Source of the DNA: CAWUIO01 sp963922455
GTDB lineage: Bacteria > Bacteroidota > Bacteroidia > Cytophagales > Microscillaceae
DNA length: 22,430 nt
Assembly (NCBI GenBank): GCA_963922455.1
Contig: CAWUIO010000107.1
Location: forward strand, 1 to 22,430
Direction: 5' to 3'
In this document: positions 8,061-16,032 of the stretch, one piece after another
Layout: every line of letters begins with the position of its first letter
Position numbering within the stretch: the first letter of the stretch is position 1
The notes under the pieces: generated by a model
Databases searched by the model: none
Seen by the model: only the letters and a program-made list of their open reading frames with translations
Told to the model about the DNA's origin: nothing
Made by a program: the position numbers and the translations under genes

Positions 8061-8639
8061 ATGACTACTTGCGAACTAGATTCGCTGAGCGATCAGGAAA
8101 TAATAGAATATTTTCTGGAATCCGGAGATCAAAAATTGCTTTCTGCTTTATATCAACGGTATTCCAAATCTGTCTATTATAAATGTATTGCCCTCCTCAA
8201 GCATGAGGAGAACGCCAAGGACTTAACGCACGATATTTTCCTGAAAGCTTTCTTAAAGCTTTCTACGCTGAAAGACCCAGCCCGTTTTGGCGGTTGGCTC
8301 AAGAGCATCACGTATAATATGTGCATTAATCAACTCAATATTAAAGGCAAAATCCGTAAGGAAAGTATTGATGAAGAAGATAATTATATTCAACTCACCG
8401 CCGATGAGACTGAAAAAGAGGCTAAATTAGAACTTGAAATTAGCCTAGACCAGTTAGAAGCCCTGATGCAGAAGCTTAGTGAGGTAGACCGTATGATCCT
8501 CGTTATGCGTTTTCAAGATGACATGAGTATCAAAGAAATCCAAGAAGCCTTGGATATCGGTGAAAGTGCCGTCAAAATGCGCCTCAAACGGGCCAAAGCC
8601 AGACTCGCTAAGCTATTTGAAAAACTTAATAGAAAATAA
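8061..8639 (+). CDS. ECF-type RNA polymerase sigma-70 family factor
   Basis: This 192-residue sigma factor has only regions 2 and 4, as expected of the extracytoplasmic-function group. Region 2 spans about residues 24-92, with the core-binding and -10-recognition segment around ENAKDLTHDIFLKAF and DPARFGGWLKSITYNMCIN. A charged linker follows, and region 4 (about 130-188) ends in the helix-turn-helix DDMSIKEIQEALDIGESAVKMR followed by LKRAKARL. It redirects RNA polymerase to a specific promoter set in response to a signal. No membrane anti-sigma gene with a zinc-binding anti-sigma domain follows. Instead a 74-residue soluble acidic protein starts five bases after the stop, so that small protein is the natural candidate regulator. 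Mechanosensitive channel genes next door hint at an osmotic or envelope signal, but this is inference. Confidence 0.9.
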   Translation: MTTCELDSLSDQEIIEYFLESGDQKLLSALYQRYSKSVYYKCIALLKHEENAKDLTHDIFLKAFLKLSTLKDPARFGGWLKSITYNMCINQLNIKGKIRKESIDEEDNYIQLTADETEKEAKLELEISLDQLEALMQKLSEVDRMILVMRFQDDMSIKEIQEALDIGESAVKMRLKRAKARLAKLFEKLNRK

Positions 8640-8644
8640 TCAGC

Positions 8645-8869
8645 ATGAACCATCTGTTCAAACAGTTGTATTCAAAACGCGAAATTCCCGAAGAGTTGGA
8701 AAAAGAAATTCTTAACTCTTTTGATACCCTGAAAATGATTGGTGAAATAACGTCCTTATTTACCGAAAAATTTGGCCGGGCCGAGTATGAATTTCACGCA
8801 GGCTTAGAAGCCTCACTCAGAGAGTCCGAAAAGCATGTTACTTCTGATGATGAAGACCCCGAAGAATAA
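8645..8869 (+). CDS. Small acidic protein encoded with the sigma factor
   Basis: This 74-residue protein starts five bases after the sigma stop and is almost certainly translated from the same mRNA. It is predicted to be mostly helical (EELEKEILNSFDTLKMIGEITSLFTEKFGRAEYEF), ends in an acidic tail (DDEDPEE), and has no membrane segment, no cysteine or histidine zinc motif and no signal peptide. The function is not known. Similar short proteins follow ECF sigma genes in other Bacteroidota as far as I recall, so a role as sigma-factor partner, possibly a soluble anti-sigma factor, is plausible but not shown. The coding case rests on the tight spacing, a complete frame and normal composition. Confidence 0.7.
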   Translation: MNHLFKQLYSKREIPEELEKEILNSFDTLKMIGEITSLFTEKFGRAEYEFHAGLEASLRESEKHVTSDDEDPEE

Positions 8870-8961
8870 GCTGGGGAAGATTCACCTTAGGATTTCATAA
8901 TAAACCCAAGGCTGCGACAAGCTATTCATATATCAACATATATTATTAAGCAAATACACCG

Positions 8962-9792
8962 ATGGACCAACTAATAGATTACATTCAAAACCAATTTCTT
9001 ACAACCCTCCAATCTATCATCGATACCATAGTTGGAGTATTACCTAGCCTTCTGGGCGCCATTCTTTTATTGACCTTTGGGTGGCTGGTAGGCCGCTCTG
9101 TATCTTTCATCATCAAAAAGTTGTTACGGAATATAAACTTTGATAAACTAGCGGAGACTCCCCCTCTGCAAAATTATTGGGACCAAGCCAACATCCAGGC
9201 CAAGCCCAGCGATATCTTAGGCAAATTCGTCTACTGGGTGATTTACCTTATCTTCTTGGTCATGGCCACCGATGCCCTCGGCTTGAATATGATATCGGCC
9301 GGAATTACCAATCTGGTATCATATTTACCCAAACTTCTTTCGGCCCTGATGATCTTTTTGATTGGGCTGTATATTATTTCCTTCGTACGGGATTTTATTG
9401 CCGCAGCCACGGCCTCCCTGGGTATGAGTGCGGGTAAATTTATTAGTGGTACCGTATTTTATCTCATGCTGACCGTTTTGGCCTTGACTACTTTGCAGCA
9501 AGCCGGCATAGATACTGATATTATCACTGCCAACCTTAATATCATCTTAGCCGCGGTGTTATTTTCCTTTGCCCTGGGCTACGGCTTTGCCTCCCGCGAT
9601 GTCTTGACCAATATCATTGCTTCCTTTTTCAGTCGTCGTAACTTCGAGATCGGTCAAATCATCGAGATGGATGGGCTAAAAGGGGAAATAGTTGATATCA
9701 GCACCATCTCCATTCGCATCAAAACCGCCGAAGGCGAAATGCTTGTGCCTAGCCAAGAGCTTATTACCAAACGCGTTAAAATTTTAAATTAA
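8962..9792 (+). CDS. Small mechanosensitive ion channel, MscS-like, five-helix form
   Basis: This 276-residue inner-membrane protein has five predicted membrane segments, around residues 30-50 (LLGAILLLTFGWLVGR), 88-105, 113-137, 156-176 and 190-212 (NIILAAVLFSFALGYGFAS). The last plays the part of the pore-lining helix. It is followed by the MscS beta-domain (FEIGQIIEMDGLKGEIVDIS, then TISIRIKTAEGEMLVPSQEL) and stops there, so the usual C-terminal alpha/beta vestibule domain is missing. Compact forms like this are known in the wider MscS family. Such channels open under membrane tension and release solutes after hypo-osmotic shock. It follows the sigma factor pair by 92 bases and is closed by a strong terminator, so it may be the last gene of that transcript. 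Confidence 0.85.
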   Translation: MDQLIDYIQNQFLTTLQSIIDTIVGVLPSLLGAILLLTFGWLVGRSVSFIIKKLLRNINFDKLAETPPLQNYWDQANIQAKPSDILGKFVYWVIYLIFLVMATDALGLNMISAGITNLVSYLPKLLSALMIFLIGLYIISFVRDFIAAATASLGMSAGKFISGTVFYLMLTVLALTTLQQAGIDTDIITANLNIILAAVLFSFALGYGFASRDVLTNIIASFFSRRNFEIGQIIEMDGLKGEIVDISTISIRIKTAEGEMLVPSQELITKRVKILN

Positions 9793-9835
9793 GCTTTTTT
9801 AAGGCTTAAAAGATTTTTCTACGAAATTTAAAAAC

Positions 9836-9871
9836 ACCGGGGGCTACTAGGGCAGCCCCCGGTTTTCTTTT
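9836..9871 (+). terminator. Rho-independent terminator after the first MscS gene
   Basis: A perfect 10-bp stem, ACCGGGGGCT (9836-9845) with AGCCCCCGGT (9854-9863), an eight-base loop and the T-rich tail TTTTCTTTT make a textbook terminator 44 bases after the stop codon. It separates the two channel genes transcriptionally. Confidence 0.88.
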
Positions 9872-9878
9872 AAATTTG
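9871..9878 (+). promoter_or_regulatory. Candidate -7 box TAAATTTG for the second MscS gene
   Basis: TAAATTTG matches TAnnTTTG exactly and lies 17 bases before the ATG at 9896, directly after the terminator tail. The expected -33 position falls within the terminator stem and has no TTG, so this is only a moderate candidate. If real, the mRNA leader would be about ten bases. Confidence 0.4.
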
Positions 9879-9895
9879 GCCAAATTCTTTTTTCC

Positions 9896-10987
9896 ATGAT
9901 ACACGCTGCCTTGCTTCAAATTCCATTTCCTAGCATACCCCACTGGCTCAGTATACTTTTGCTCATATTACTGGGGCTTTTTATCTTATGGCTCATCCAT
10001 AAAATCATTTTCCGGACCCTCCGGGCGGTGAGCCGTCGGTTTAAAGGAGTAAATTATGATACCATCCGAAGCGAATTCTATTATCCTAGTTTTTTTCTGC
10101 TCTTAGCCTTAGCCGCTTGGATGGCCCGCCCCTTACTCATAGATTATGAAGAGCAACTGGCAACACTGAATCACATTTTACAGATTCTCACTATTTTCAT
10201 TACGGCCTGGTTTGCAATTGGGGTAGTAGAAGTGATAAAAGACAGTCTGCTTAGCTATTATGCCATACACTCAAAAGATAACCTGCAGGCCCGCAAAATC
10301 AACACCCAGTTCCGCGTATTTGCCAGCATCATTGACTTTTTGATCATCCTCATTGCTTTTGGGCTCGTACTTATGTCCTTTGAGAAAATCCGGCAATTGG
10401 GCATTAGTTTGCTGGCTTCGGCCGGTTTGGCGGGGGTCATTGTGGGTTTAGCCGCTCAAAAAGTCATCGGCACCCTCCTGGCAGGGCTACAAATTGCCCT
10501 TACCCAACCCATCCGTATCGATGATGTCGTCATTGTAGAAAAAGAATGGGGACGTATCGAGGAAATCACCTTGACCTATGTTGTCATCCGGATCTGGGAT
10601 AAACGGCGCTTGGTGGTTCCCACTACCTATTTTATCGAGAAGCCCTTTCAAAACTGGACCCGGGTCTCGGCCGAAATTTTAGGAACCGTTTTTCTATATA
10701 CCGACTACGGGGTACCCCTTGATGCGATCCGAGAGAAGCAAACCCAAATCTTGCAAGAAACCGAACTATGGGACGGAAAAGTGAATGTCGTTCAAGTAAC
10801 CAACAGTACAGAAAAAACCATGGAAATCAGGCTTCTGGTAAGCGCCAAAGATTCGGCCACGGCCTGGGACCTACGGGTCTTTTTACGCGAACAGATGATC
10901 CAGTTTTTACAAAAAGAATATCCCGAACACTTGCCACAGGCCCGGGTGGCACTCTCCCAAAATTCGCAAACCAGCCAACATAGCTAA
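9896..10987 (+). CDS. Mechanosensitive ion channel, MscS family, full three-domain form
   Basis: This 363-residue inner-membrane channel has hydrophobic segments near residues 15-38, 62-82, 92-115 and 138-162, followed by the glycine/alanine-rich pore helix ISLLASAGLAGVIVGLAAQK, the hallmark of MscS TM3. The beta-domain (QPIRIDDVVIVEKEWGRIEEI, then LVVPTTYFIEKPFQNWT) and a C-terminal alpha/beta domain (VFLYTDYGVPLDAIREK to about residue 345) complete the classical architecture missing from the previous gene. Known role: tension-gated release of ions and small solutes. The family is diverse and the C-terminal tail here is serine/glutamine rich and probably disordered. A terminator precedes it, so it is probably expressed separately from the sigma cluster. 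Confidence 0.9.
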   Translation: MIHAALLQIPFPSIPHWLSILLLILLGLFILWLIHKIIFRTLRAVSRRFKGVNYDTIRSEFYYPSFFLLLALAAWMARPLLIDYEEQLATLNHILQILTIFITAWFAIGVVEVIKDSLLSYYAIHSKDNLQARKINTQFRVFASIIDFLIILIAFGLVLMSFEKIRQLGISLLASAGLAGVIVGLAAQKVIGTLLAGLQIALTQPIRIDDVVIVEKEWGRIEEITLTYVVIRIWDKRRLVVPTTYFIEKPFQNWTRVSAEILGTVFLYTDYGVPLDAIREKQTQILQETELWDGKVNVVQVTNSTEKTMEIRLLVSAKDSATAWDLRVFLREQMIQFLQKEYPEHLPQARVALSQNSQTSQHS

Positions 10988-11085
10988 ACGATAGGTCGCT
11001 GGCTGGCTTACAACTCAAGGCAATTGCGGCTTGGTTTGCCCTCTACTCACCGGGAAGGGCTAGAGGGATATCCAGGCGTACAGGG

Positions 11086-11216
11086 TATGGGGCTTACCCG
11101 CGCATTTCATCCTGAGCTTATTAGACCAGCCCGGACAGCGCGGGTCGGGCTGTCACTACTCGCCGGCCACCCCACTTCCAGCGGCGGGCTCAAACAGGCC
11201 GTTCCATCCCTAAGCC
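11086..11216 (-). repeat. Dispersed intergenic repeat, copy 1
   Basis: Read on the minus strand it begins GGCTTAGGGATGG (ending at 11216), continues with TGTTTGAGCCCGCCGCTGG, then GGCCGGCGAGTAGTGACAGC and CCGACC, and after 39 unconserved bases ends in GCGCGGGTAAGCCCC. Its first 77 bases (11140-11216) match 17923-17999 with a single difference by my alignment. That is far above what unselected intergenic DNA would keep, which implies a recent copy event or strong constraint. Confidence 0.85.
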
Positions 11217-11342
11217 AAAAAATTCACTAGACCAAAGGTATAGTTCTACCGGCTAAAGGGCCTCGGTAAGCCTGGGCCCGAAGGGAGCAAGTCTATTAAC
11301 AGCGTCCTACCTAATAAAAAACACCTCTTTTCTTTATAAAAA

Positions 11343-11395
11343 TGTAATGAATTACTCTAATTTGTAACATATTACTAAAATGTACAATATGTAAC
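11343..11395. repeat. Short TGTAA-type repeats at about 20-base spacing
   Basis: TGTAATGAATTACT (11343) and TGTAACATATTACT (11363) match at 11 of 14 positions, and each contains inverted TGTAA/TTAC halves. TGTACAATATGTAAC follows at 11381. The spacing of 20 and 18 bases is close to two helical turns, as in regulator arrays. No gene starts immediately beside them. Confidence 0.4.
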
Positions 11396-11527
11396 GTGTT
11401 GTAGCCCTACGGGGGATGAATTTGATAAAATCAGGTTCTCGTATTTCCTTCTCAAGGCAGGGCTTGGCCAACCAAAGGAATCCATTTAAAGCGTTTTTTA
11501 GCCGAGTTTAAAAGGTATTCTTGAGCT

Positions 11528-11640
11528 GGCTGAGGGATAGAGGCTTTGTTTGAGCCCGCCGCTGGAAGCGCGTAGGCCGGCGAGTGCCGAAAGCCCGACC
11601 GAACTCCCCCTAGCACCATTTACGCTAGGGAAGCCATACG
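11528..11640 (+). repeat. Dispersed intergenic repeat, copy 2
   Basis: This is a diverged plus-strand copy: GGCTGAGGGAT, then TTTGAGCCCGCCGCTGGAAG, GGCCGGCGAGT, AAAGCCCGACC, and a shortened tail with GCTAGGGAAGCC. It faces copy 1 head to head (both first boxes point into the 311-base centre). Confidence 0.75.
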
Positions 11641-11721
11641 TATTTGGGGGAGTGAGGGCAGCCCCTAACCTCTTACACGTATATTATTCGTTTTTCTAAA
11701 ATTTTAATTAACTCAGAATCA

Positions 11722-13044
11722 ATGAAGCAATTTCTTAGCACTATGTTCTTACTTGGGCTTGTACTTACGGCAGCCCAGGCTCAAAACAAGATCGAGTTTG
11801 AAGAATTTGATCTCAAAAACGGATTGCACGTCATCTTGCACCAAGACAATACCTTACCAATTGTAGCGGTTAGCGTACTCTACCACGTAGGGTCTAAAAA
11901 TGAAAAGAAAGGCCGTACCGGGTTTGCCCACTTCTTTGAACATTTGATGTTTGAAGGGTCCAAAAATATTGAAAGAGGGGAATACTCCAAGATTGTAGAA
12001 GCTGCTGGAGGTGGCTTGAACGCTAATACCAGTTTCGACCGGACTTATTATTATGAAATCTTACCTTCTAATCAATTGAAATTGGGCCTTTGGTTGGAAT
12101 CTGAGCGCATGTTGCACGCCAAAGTAGACCAAAAAGGCGTTGAAACCCAGAGAGAAGTCGTAAAAGAAGAAAAACGACAGAGCTACGACAACCGCCCGTA
12201 TGGTAGCATACTTGAAGAAATGATGAAACGGGTGTTTACGACCCACCCTTATAAGTCAACCCCCATTGGCTCTATGGAAGATCTCAATGCTGCTTCTGAG
12301 GAAGATTTTGTCGATTTTTATAAGACATTTTATGTGCCCAACAATGCAACTTTAAGCATCGCTGGAGACTTTACCTCCAAAGAAGCCAAAAAGTGGATTA
12401 AAGAATATTTTGAGGACATTCCTAAGGGGGGTGTAATCCCTCGCCCTAGCATCAAAGAGCCCAAGCAGACAGCCGAAGTCCGGGATATCGTCTATGATAA
12501 TATTCAGCTTCCGGCGGTTATTCACGGCTACAAAATCCCGGCCCGGGCCACCCCAGATTATTATGCTGTGGATATGCTTATGCAGCTACTTTCTCAGGGA
12601 GAAAGCTCCCGTCTAAACAAAAGCGTGAAAGATAAGCAACAATTGGCTGTATTTACGGGGGCCTTTCCTTTTGGTTTGGATGATGATCCTGGTGTCTCCT
12701 TAACCTTTGCCATCGCCAATGCCGGTATTAAACCCGAAGACTTAGAAAAAGCCATCGATACCGAATACGAGCGGGTAAAAAACGAACTCCTGGATGAAAA
12801 AGAGTTTCAAAAGCTCCAAAATCAAGTGGAAAGTACATTCTACACGCAAAATGCAAGCATCGCCGGTATTGCCGAGAGCTTGGCCGATTACTATGTCTAC
12901 GATGGCGATGCCAACCTGATCAATACCGAAATTGAGCGTTACCGAGCGGTAACCCGAGAAGACATTCAAAGGGTAGCCAAGGAATTCTTGAATAAAGAAA
13001 ACCGGGTTAGTTTGTTTTACATGCCTAAATCGGCCCAAAAATAG
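11722..13044 (+). CDS. Exported zinc metalloprotease, M16 (insulinase/pitrilysin) family, catalytic member
   Basis: This 440-residue protein has a signal peptide (residues 1-20, ending AQA before QNK), so it acts in the periplasm or envelope. The N-terminal M16 domain carries the inverted zinc motif HxxEH as H70-FF-E73-H74, with the third ligand at E150 (VETQREVVKEE), 76 residues after H74 as in the family. The C-terminal half is the non-catalytic M16 domain that closes the chamber; the GESSRL segment is typical. These enzymes degrade unfolded peptides in an enclosed cavity, often as a heterodimer with an inactive homologue. The next gene, 54 bases downstream, encodes exactly such a homologue, so a two-subunit protease like mitochondrial processing peptidase or the bacterial paired M16B systems is likely. 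Confidence 0.92.
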   Translation: MKQFLSTMFLLGLVLTAAQAQNKIEFEEFDLKNGLHVILHQDNTLPIVAVSVLYHVGSKNEKKGRTGFAHFFEHLMFEGSKNIERGEYSKIVEAAGGGLNANTSFDRTYYYEILPSNQLKLGLWLESERMLHAKVDQKGVETQREVVKEEKRQSYDNRPYGSILEEMMKRVFTTHPYKSTPIGSMEDLNAASEEDFVDFYKTFYVPNNATLSIAGDFTSKEAKKWIKEYFEDIPKGGVIPRPSIKEPKQTAEVRDIVYDNIQLPAVIHGYKIPARATPDYYAVDMLMQLLSQGESSRLNKSVKDKQQLAVFTGAFPFGLDDDPGVSLTFAIANAGIKPEDLEKAIDTEYERVKNELLDEKEFQKLQNQVESTFYTQNASIAGIAESLADYYVYDGDANLINTEIERYRAVTREDIQRVAKEFLNKENRVSLFYMPKSAQK

Positions 13045-13098
13045 CCTTAGCCCTTTATCCCTCACACAATTTATTAAGAAACATTTCTCATAATAGAT

Positions 13099-15150
13099 AT
13101 GAAAAATATAATCATCCGAGTCTGTTTATTGTTGCTCTTGCCCAGTATGGCTTGGGCCCAAGTAGACCGCAGCCAAAAACCCCAGCCGGGGCCAGCCCCA
13201 GAAATTCGTATTCCTGAGGCCCAGCAATTTACCTTGGCCAATGGTTTGAAAGTATACGTAGTAGAAAACCATAAAATTCCCCGGGTTTCCTTCTCCTTAC
13301 AATTGGATATAGACCCTATTTTGGAAAAAGGCAAAGCTGGGTATGTGCGTATGGCCGGTCAATTGATGCGAAGAGGTACCAAAACCCGAAGCAAAAGCCA
13401 AATTGATGAGTCCATTGACTTTGTGGGCGCCAGTTTAAGCACCTCCTCAGGAGGGGTGTTTGGTAGTAGCTTAAAAAAACATACCAATACCCTTTTAGAA
13501 TTGATGGCCGATGTGGTATTAAACCCTACATTTCCCCAGGAAGAACTGGATAAAGTCAAAAAAGAAACCTTATCTAATTTGCAAGCTGGCAAAGATGATC
13601 CGGATAATATCTCCTCTAACCTTCAGTTGGCCTTACGCTATGGCAAAGATCACCCCTTTGGTGAGTTAGAAACGGAAAAAACGGTGGAAGCCATCACCCG
13701 GGAAGATTGTGAGCAATTCTACCAGACTTACTTCAAACCCAATGTTGCCTACCTTGCTGTTGTAGGGGACATTACCCTGGAAGAAGCAAAACCCATGATT
13801 GAAAAGTATCTGGGGGCTTGGGCCCAAGGAGAGGTGCCTAGCCAAGACTACGAAATGCCCAAAGCTCCGGCCAAACCTCAGGTAGCCTTAGCCAATAAAG
13901 CCGGCGCGGTACAAACAGTACTGGCCCTTACCTACCCCATTGATCTTACCATAGGCGATCCCGATTATATCCGTACCCGGGTCCTCAACGAAATTTTTGG
14001 GGGTGGTTCTTTTGGGGCAAGGCTTTTTCAAAACCTACGAGAAGACAAGGGATATACCTATGGGGCCTATGCTAGCATTAATCAAAGTCAACTAGTGGGC
14101 TCCTTCTATGCCGGGGCCAAAGTACGGACCGAAGTTACCGACAGTTCTGTCACCCAGTTCCTGTACGAAATGAACCGCATTCGTACGACCCTCGTTACCG
14201 ACGAAGAGCTCAAACGAGCCAAAAGCAAACTAACCGGTAGCTTTGCCCGAGGCCTAGAAAGCCCCCAGCGTATTGCTCAGTTTGCCTTAAATACGGCTAT
14301 CTATAACTTACCTAAAAACTATTACCAAAATTATTTAACTACCTTAAATGGAGTGACCCGACAAAACGTGTTAGATGTCGCTAAGAAGTATATCTTACCC
14401 GAAAATGCCTATATCGTTGCCGTTGGAGATGTAAACGCCATTGAAGATAAACTCAAAGCTTTTGGGGAGGTACGTAAATATGACAACTATGGTAACCCAG
14501 AAGGGCAAGCCGACCAAAGCTTACTCGAAGGGATGACCGCCGAAAAAGTAATTGCTAAGTACCTGGAAGCTATTGGAGGAAAGGCCAAAATTGACCAAAT
14601 CAAAAGCTATCAGGCCCAAGGAAACACCCAAATACAAGGACAAGAAGCGGAGTTTGTGGTCTTGAAAAAAGATTTGAAAAAATCACTAAGCACCTTAAAG
14701 ATCACGGCCTTTGGGGTTGAAATCAAAACCATTTACAATGAGGGCAAAGGAATACAGTCCAGTCCGCAGGGCAAGCAAAATGTAGAAGGAAAAGAATTGG
14801 AAAGCCTGAGTTATGGCTCGGCTATAGTCTTGGAAAATTCTTACGAAACCTTTGGTTTAAAAGCCGAATTAAAGCAATTACAAATGTATGAAGGCAAGCC
14901 GGCCTACGAGGTGGTTTTTACCTCCGAATCAGGAAACACATCCGTACGTTGGTACGATGCCGCTTCGGGCTTGTTGGTGAAAGAAGTGCGAGACCAACAG
15001 TCTTCTGAGTATTTAAACTACCAAGAAGTGAGTGGGGTCAAATTCCCGAATAAAATAAAATTGGGTACTCCTGCCGGAGCTTTAGAAATCAATTTTACCA
15101 ACATTAGCGCTAATCCTGCTTTGGATGAAAGCAATTTTGTTATTGAATAG
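13099..15150 (+). CDS. Exported inactive M16-family protein fused to a C-terminal LolA-like domain
   Basis: This 683-residue protein has a signal peptide (residues 1-20, ending AWA before QVD). Residues about 40-440 are two M16 domains, but the zinc motif is gone: the position of HxxEH reads R84-M-A-G87-Q88, so all three key residues are replaced. The C-terminal M16 domain keeps the substrate-gripping segment FGGGSFGARLFQNLRED and GYTYGAY with the R and Y residues expected of the non-catalytic partner. From about residue 479 to the end there is an extra about 205-residue domain, beginning AEKVIAKYLEAIGGKAKI and containing many beta strands (VRWYDAASGLLVKEV, YQEVSGVKFPNKIKLG), resembling the LolA/outer-membrane-lipoprotein-sorting fold. 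It probably supplies peptide capture to the catalytic subunit encoded upstream, with the extra domain perhaps binding lipid or hydrophobic clients. The domain assignment is by eye. Confidence 0.9.
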   Translation: MKNIIIRVCLLLLLPSMAWAQVDRSQKPQPGPAPEIRIPEAQQFTLANGLKVYVVENHKIPRVSFSLQLDIDPILEKGKAGYVRMAGQLMRRGTKTRSKSQIDESIDFVGASLSTSSGGVFGSSLKKHTNTLLELMADVVLNPTFPQEELDKVKKETLSNLQAGKDDPDNISSNLQLALRYGKDHPFGELETEKTVEAITREDCEQFYQTYFKPNVAYLAVVGDITLEEAKPMIEKYLGAWAQGEVPSQDYEMPKAPAKPQVALANKAGAVQTVLALTYPIDLTIGDPDYIRTRVLNEIFGGGSFGARLFQNLREDKGYTYGAYASINQSQLVGSFYAGAKVRTEVTDSSVTQFLYEMNRIRTTLVTDEELKRAKSKLTGSFARGLESPQRIAQFALNTAIYNLPKNYYQNYLTTLNGVTRQNVLDVAKKYILPENAYIVAVGDVNAIEDKLKAFGEVRKYDNYGNPEGQADQSLLEGMTAEKVIAKYLEAIGGKAKIDQIKSYQAQGNTQIQGQEAEFVVLKKDLKKSLSTLKITAFGVEIKTIYNEGKGIQSSPQGKQNVEGKELESLSYGSAIVLENSYETFGLKAELKQLQMYEGKPAYEVVFTSESGNTSVRWYDAASGLLVKEVRDQQSSEYLNYQEVSGVKFPNKIKLGTPAGALEINFTNISANPALDESNFVIE

Positions 15151-15174
15151 TGGCCATCATTCCCCTAACAAGAA

Positions 15175-15213
15175 AAATCCCAGCCGGCACCTGCCGACTG
15201 GGATTTCTTAAAA
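15175..15213. terminator. Bidirectional terminator between the M16 operon and porT
   Basis: AAATCCCAG (15175-15183) pairs with CTGGGATTT (15198-15206), and CGGCA with TGCCG inside, with one C/A mismatch and a two-base loop. An A-rich run (15173-15177) on one side and TTTCTT on the other let it act on both converging transcripts. Confidence 0.85.
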
Positions 15214-15237
15214 TTTAACCTTGTATATTTTAATTGT

Positions 15238-16032
15238 TTACCCACCAAAGTGAAATATCACCGCAAAGGTATTGGTTGTTAGCCTACGAATAGGGCGAGT
15301 AAAAGGGTTTTCGTCTTCATTATCTTTTACATTAGATAAACCACGCGAGAAGCGTAACTCAGGAGCAAATTTAAAGTAAGGAAAGAATACATCCATCCCG
15401 ACTCCCACCTCTACCGAAAGGTCCGTATCGGCTACTCTCAGGTTTTCATCATCTTCGGTACGACGTGATAAGATAAAGGACGGCTTGATTCCTCCTACCA
15501 GGTAAAAGTTGGTGGCTCCCCTAATTTTGGACCGGTACTTAAACATCAGGGGTATTTCGGCCATAGGCGCTTCTACCACCTTGGTTTCGGAAGAACCATC
15601 CTGGAAGAAATACGCTACACTTCGCTCATAAAAGGCAGCATTCACCTCAGCCCGAAAATCCCAAAACTCCGATAAACGAAAACGAGAATAAAAACCCACC
15701 ATAAATCCTAGGGTAGACTTGGCTTCTACCCGTACAATACCATCCTGATTGGGCCCGGGGTTATTGGCAAACTCATCGCTTACCCGCACTCCAAAGTTAC
15801 TACCTAAAGGGGCCAAAGAAAATCCCAAGCCGATAGGTCGGGTCAAACGATCTTTTTTTCTTTTCAGGGCATCGCTTGCATCGGCTGTGTACTGGCCCGC
15901 ATTGGCCTTTCTAGCCCGGCCAAATGCTTGGGCAGATGCCTCCTCCCCTAAGAAAAGACATAATACAACTACGAAGAAGCCGGCTTTTGCCCGGTGTAAA
16001 TGGAACTGATTCCAAAGGTTAATAGTCTGCAT
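15238..16032 (-). CDS. porT: PorT-family outer-membrane beta-barrel protein (type IX secretion)
   Basis: This 264-residue protein has an N-terminal signal (hydrophobic core FFVVVLCLFLG, cleavage probably after ASA) and then an amphipathic beta-strand pattern typical of an eight-stranded porin-like barrel: LGFMVGFYSRFRLSEFWDFR, MAEIPLMFKYRSKI, TNFYLVGGIKPSFIL and the strongly conserved VEVGVGMDVFFPYFKFAPEL. It ends in an aromatic strand (AVIFHFGG). The pattern fits PorT, a component needed for type IX secretion, and PorT genes commonly sit directly after ubiE, as here. The window also encodes a T9SS substrate. Its first 64 bases lie inside the end of ubiE in another frame, and no later in-frame ATG could keep the signal peptide, so the overlap is real and translation is probably coupled. 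A terminator follows. Confidence 0.87.
   Translation of the reverse strand: MQTINLWNQFHLHRAKAGFFVVVLCLFLGEEASAQAFGRARKANAGQYTADASDALKRKKDRLTRPIGLGFSLAPLGSNFGVRVSDEFANNPGPNQDGIVRVEAKSTLGFMVGFYSRFRLSEFWDFRAEVNAAFYERSVAYFFQDGSSETKVVEAPMAEIPLMFKYRSKIRGATNFYLVGGIKPSFILSRRTEDDENLRVADTDLSVEVGVGMDVFFPYFKFAPELRFSRGLSNVKDNEDENPFTRPIRRLTTNTFAVIFHFGG

Larger units (their letters stand above)
10988..11721. other. 734-base gene-free region carrying two inverted repeat copies
   Basis: No credible gene lies here; open frames in it run through repeat DNA. It contains a minus-oriented copy of the dispersed repeat (11086-11216), a 311-base AT-richer centre with TGTAA motifs (11343-11395), and a plus-oriented copy (11528-11640). 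The stretch before the M16 operon (11641-11721) ends in AT-rich DNA with no good TAnnTTTG box; the closest is TATTCTTG near 11515, just left of the second repeat. Confidence 0.6.

Noticed and set aside
11024..11230. Plus-strand 68-codon frame
   Set aside because: It reads through repeat copy 1 and uses the GC-rich repeat as codons; no supporting features.
11647..11666. GGGG-(GAGTGAGGGCAG)-CCCC hairpin as a terminator
   Set aside because: It has no T run and no gene ending nearby on either strand.
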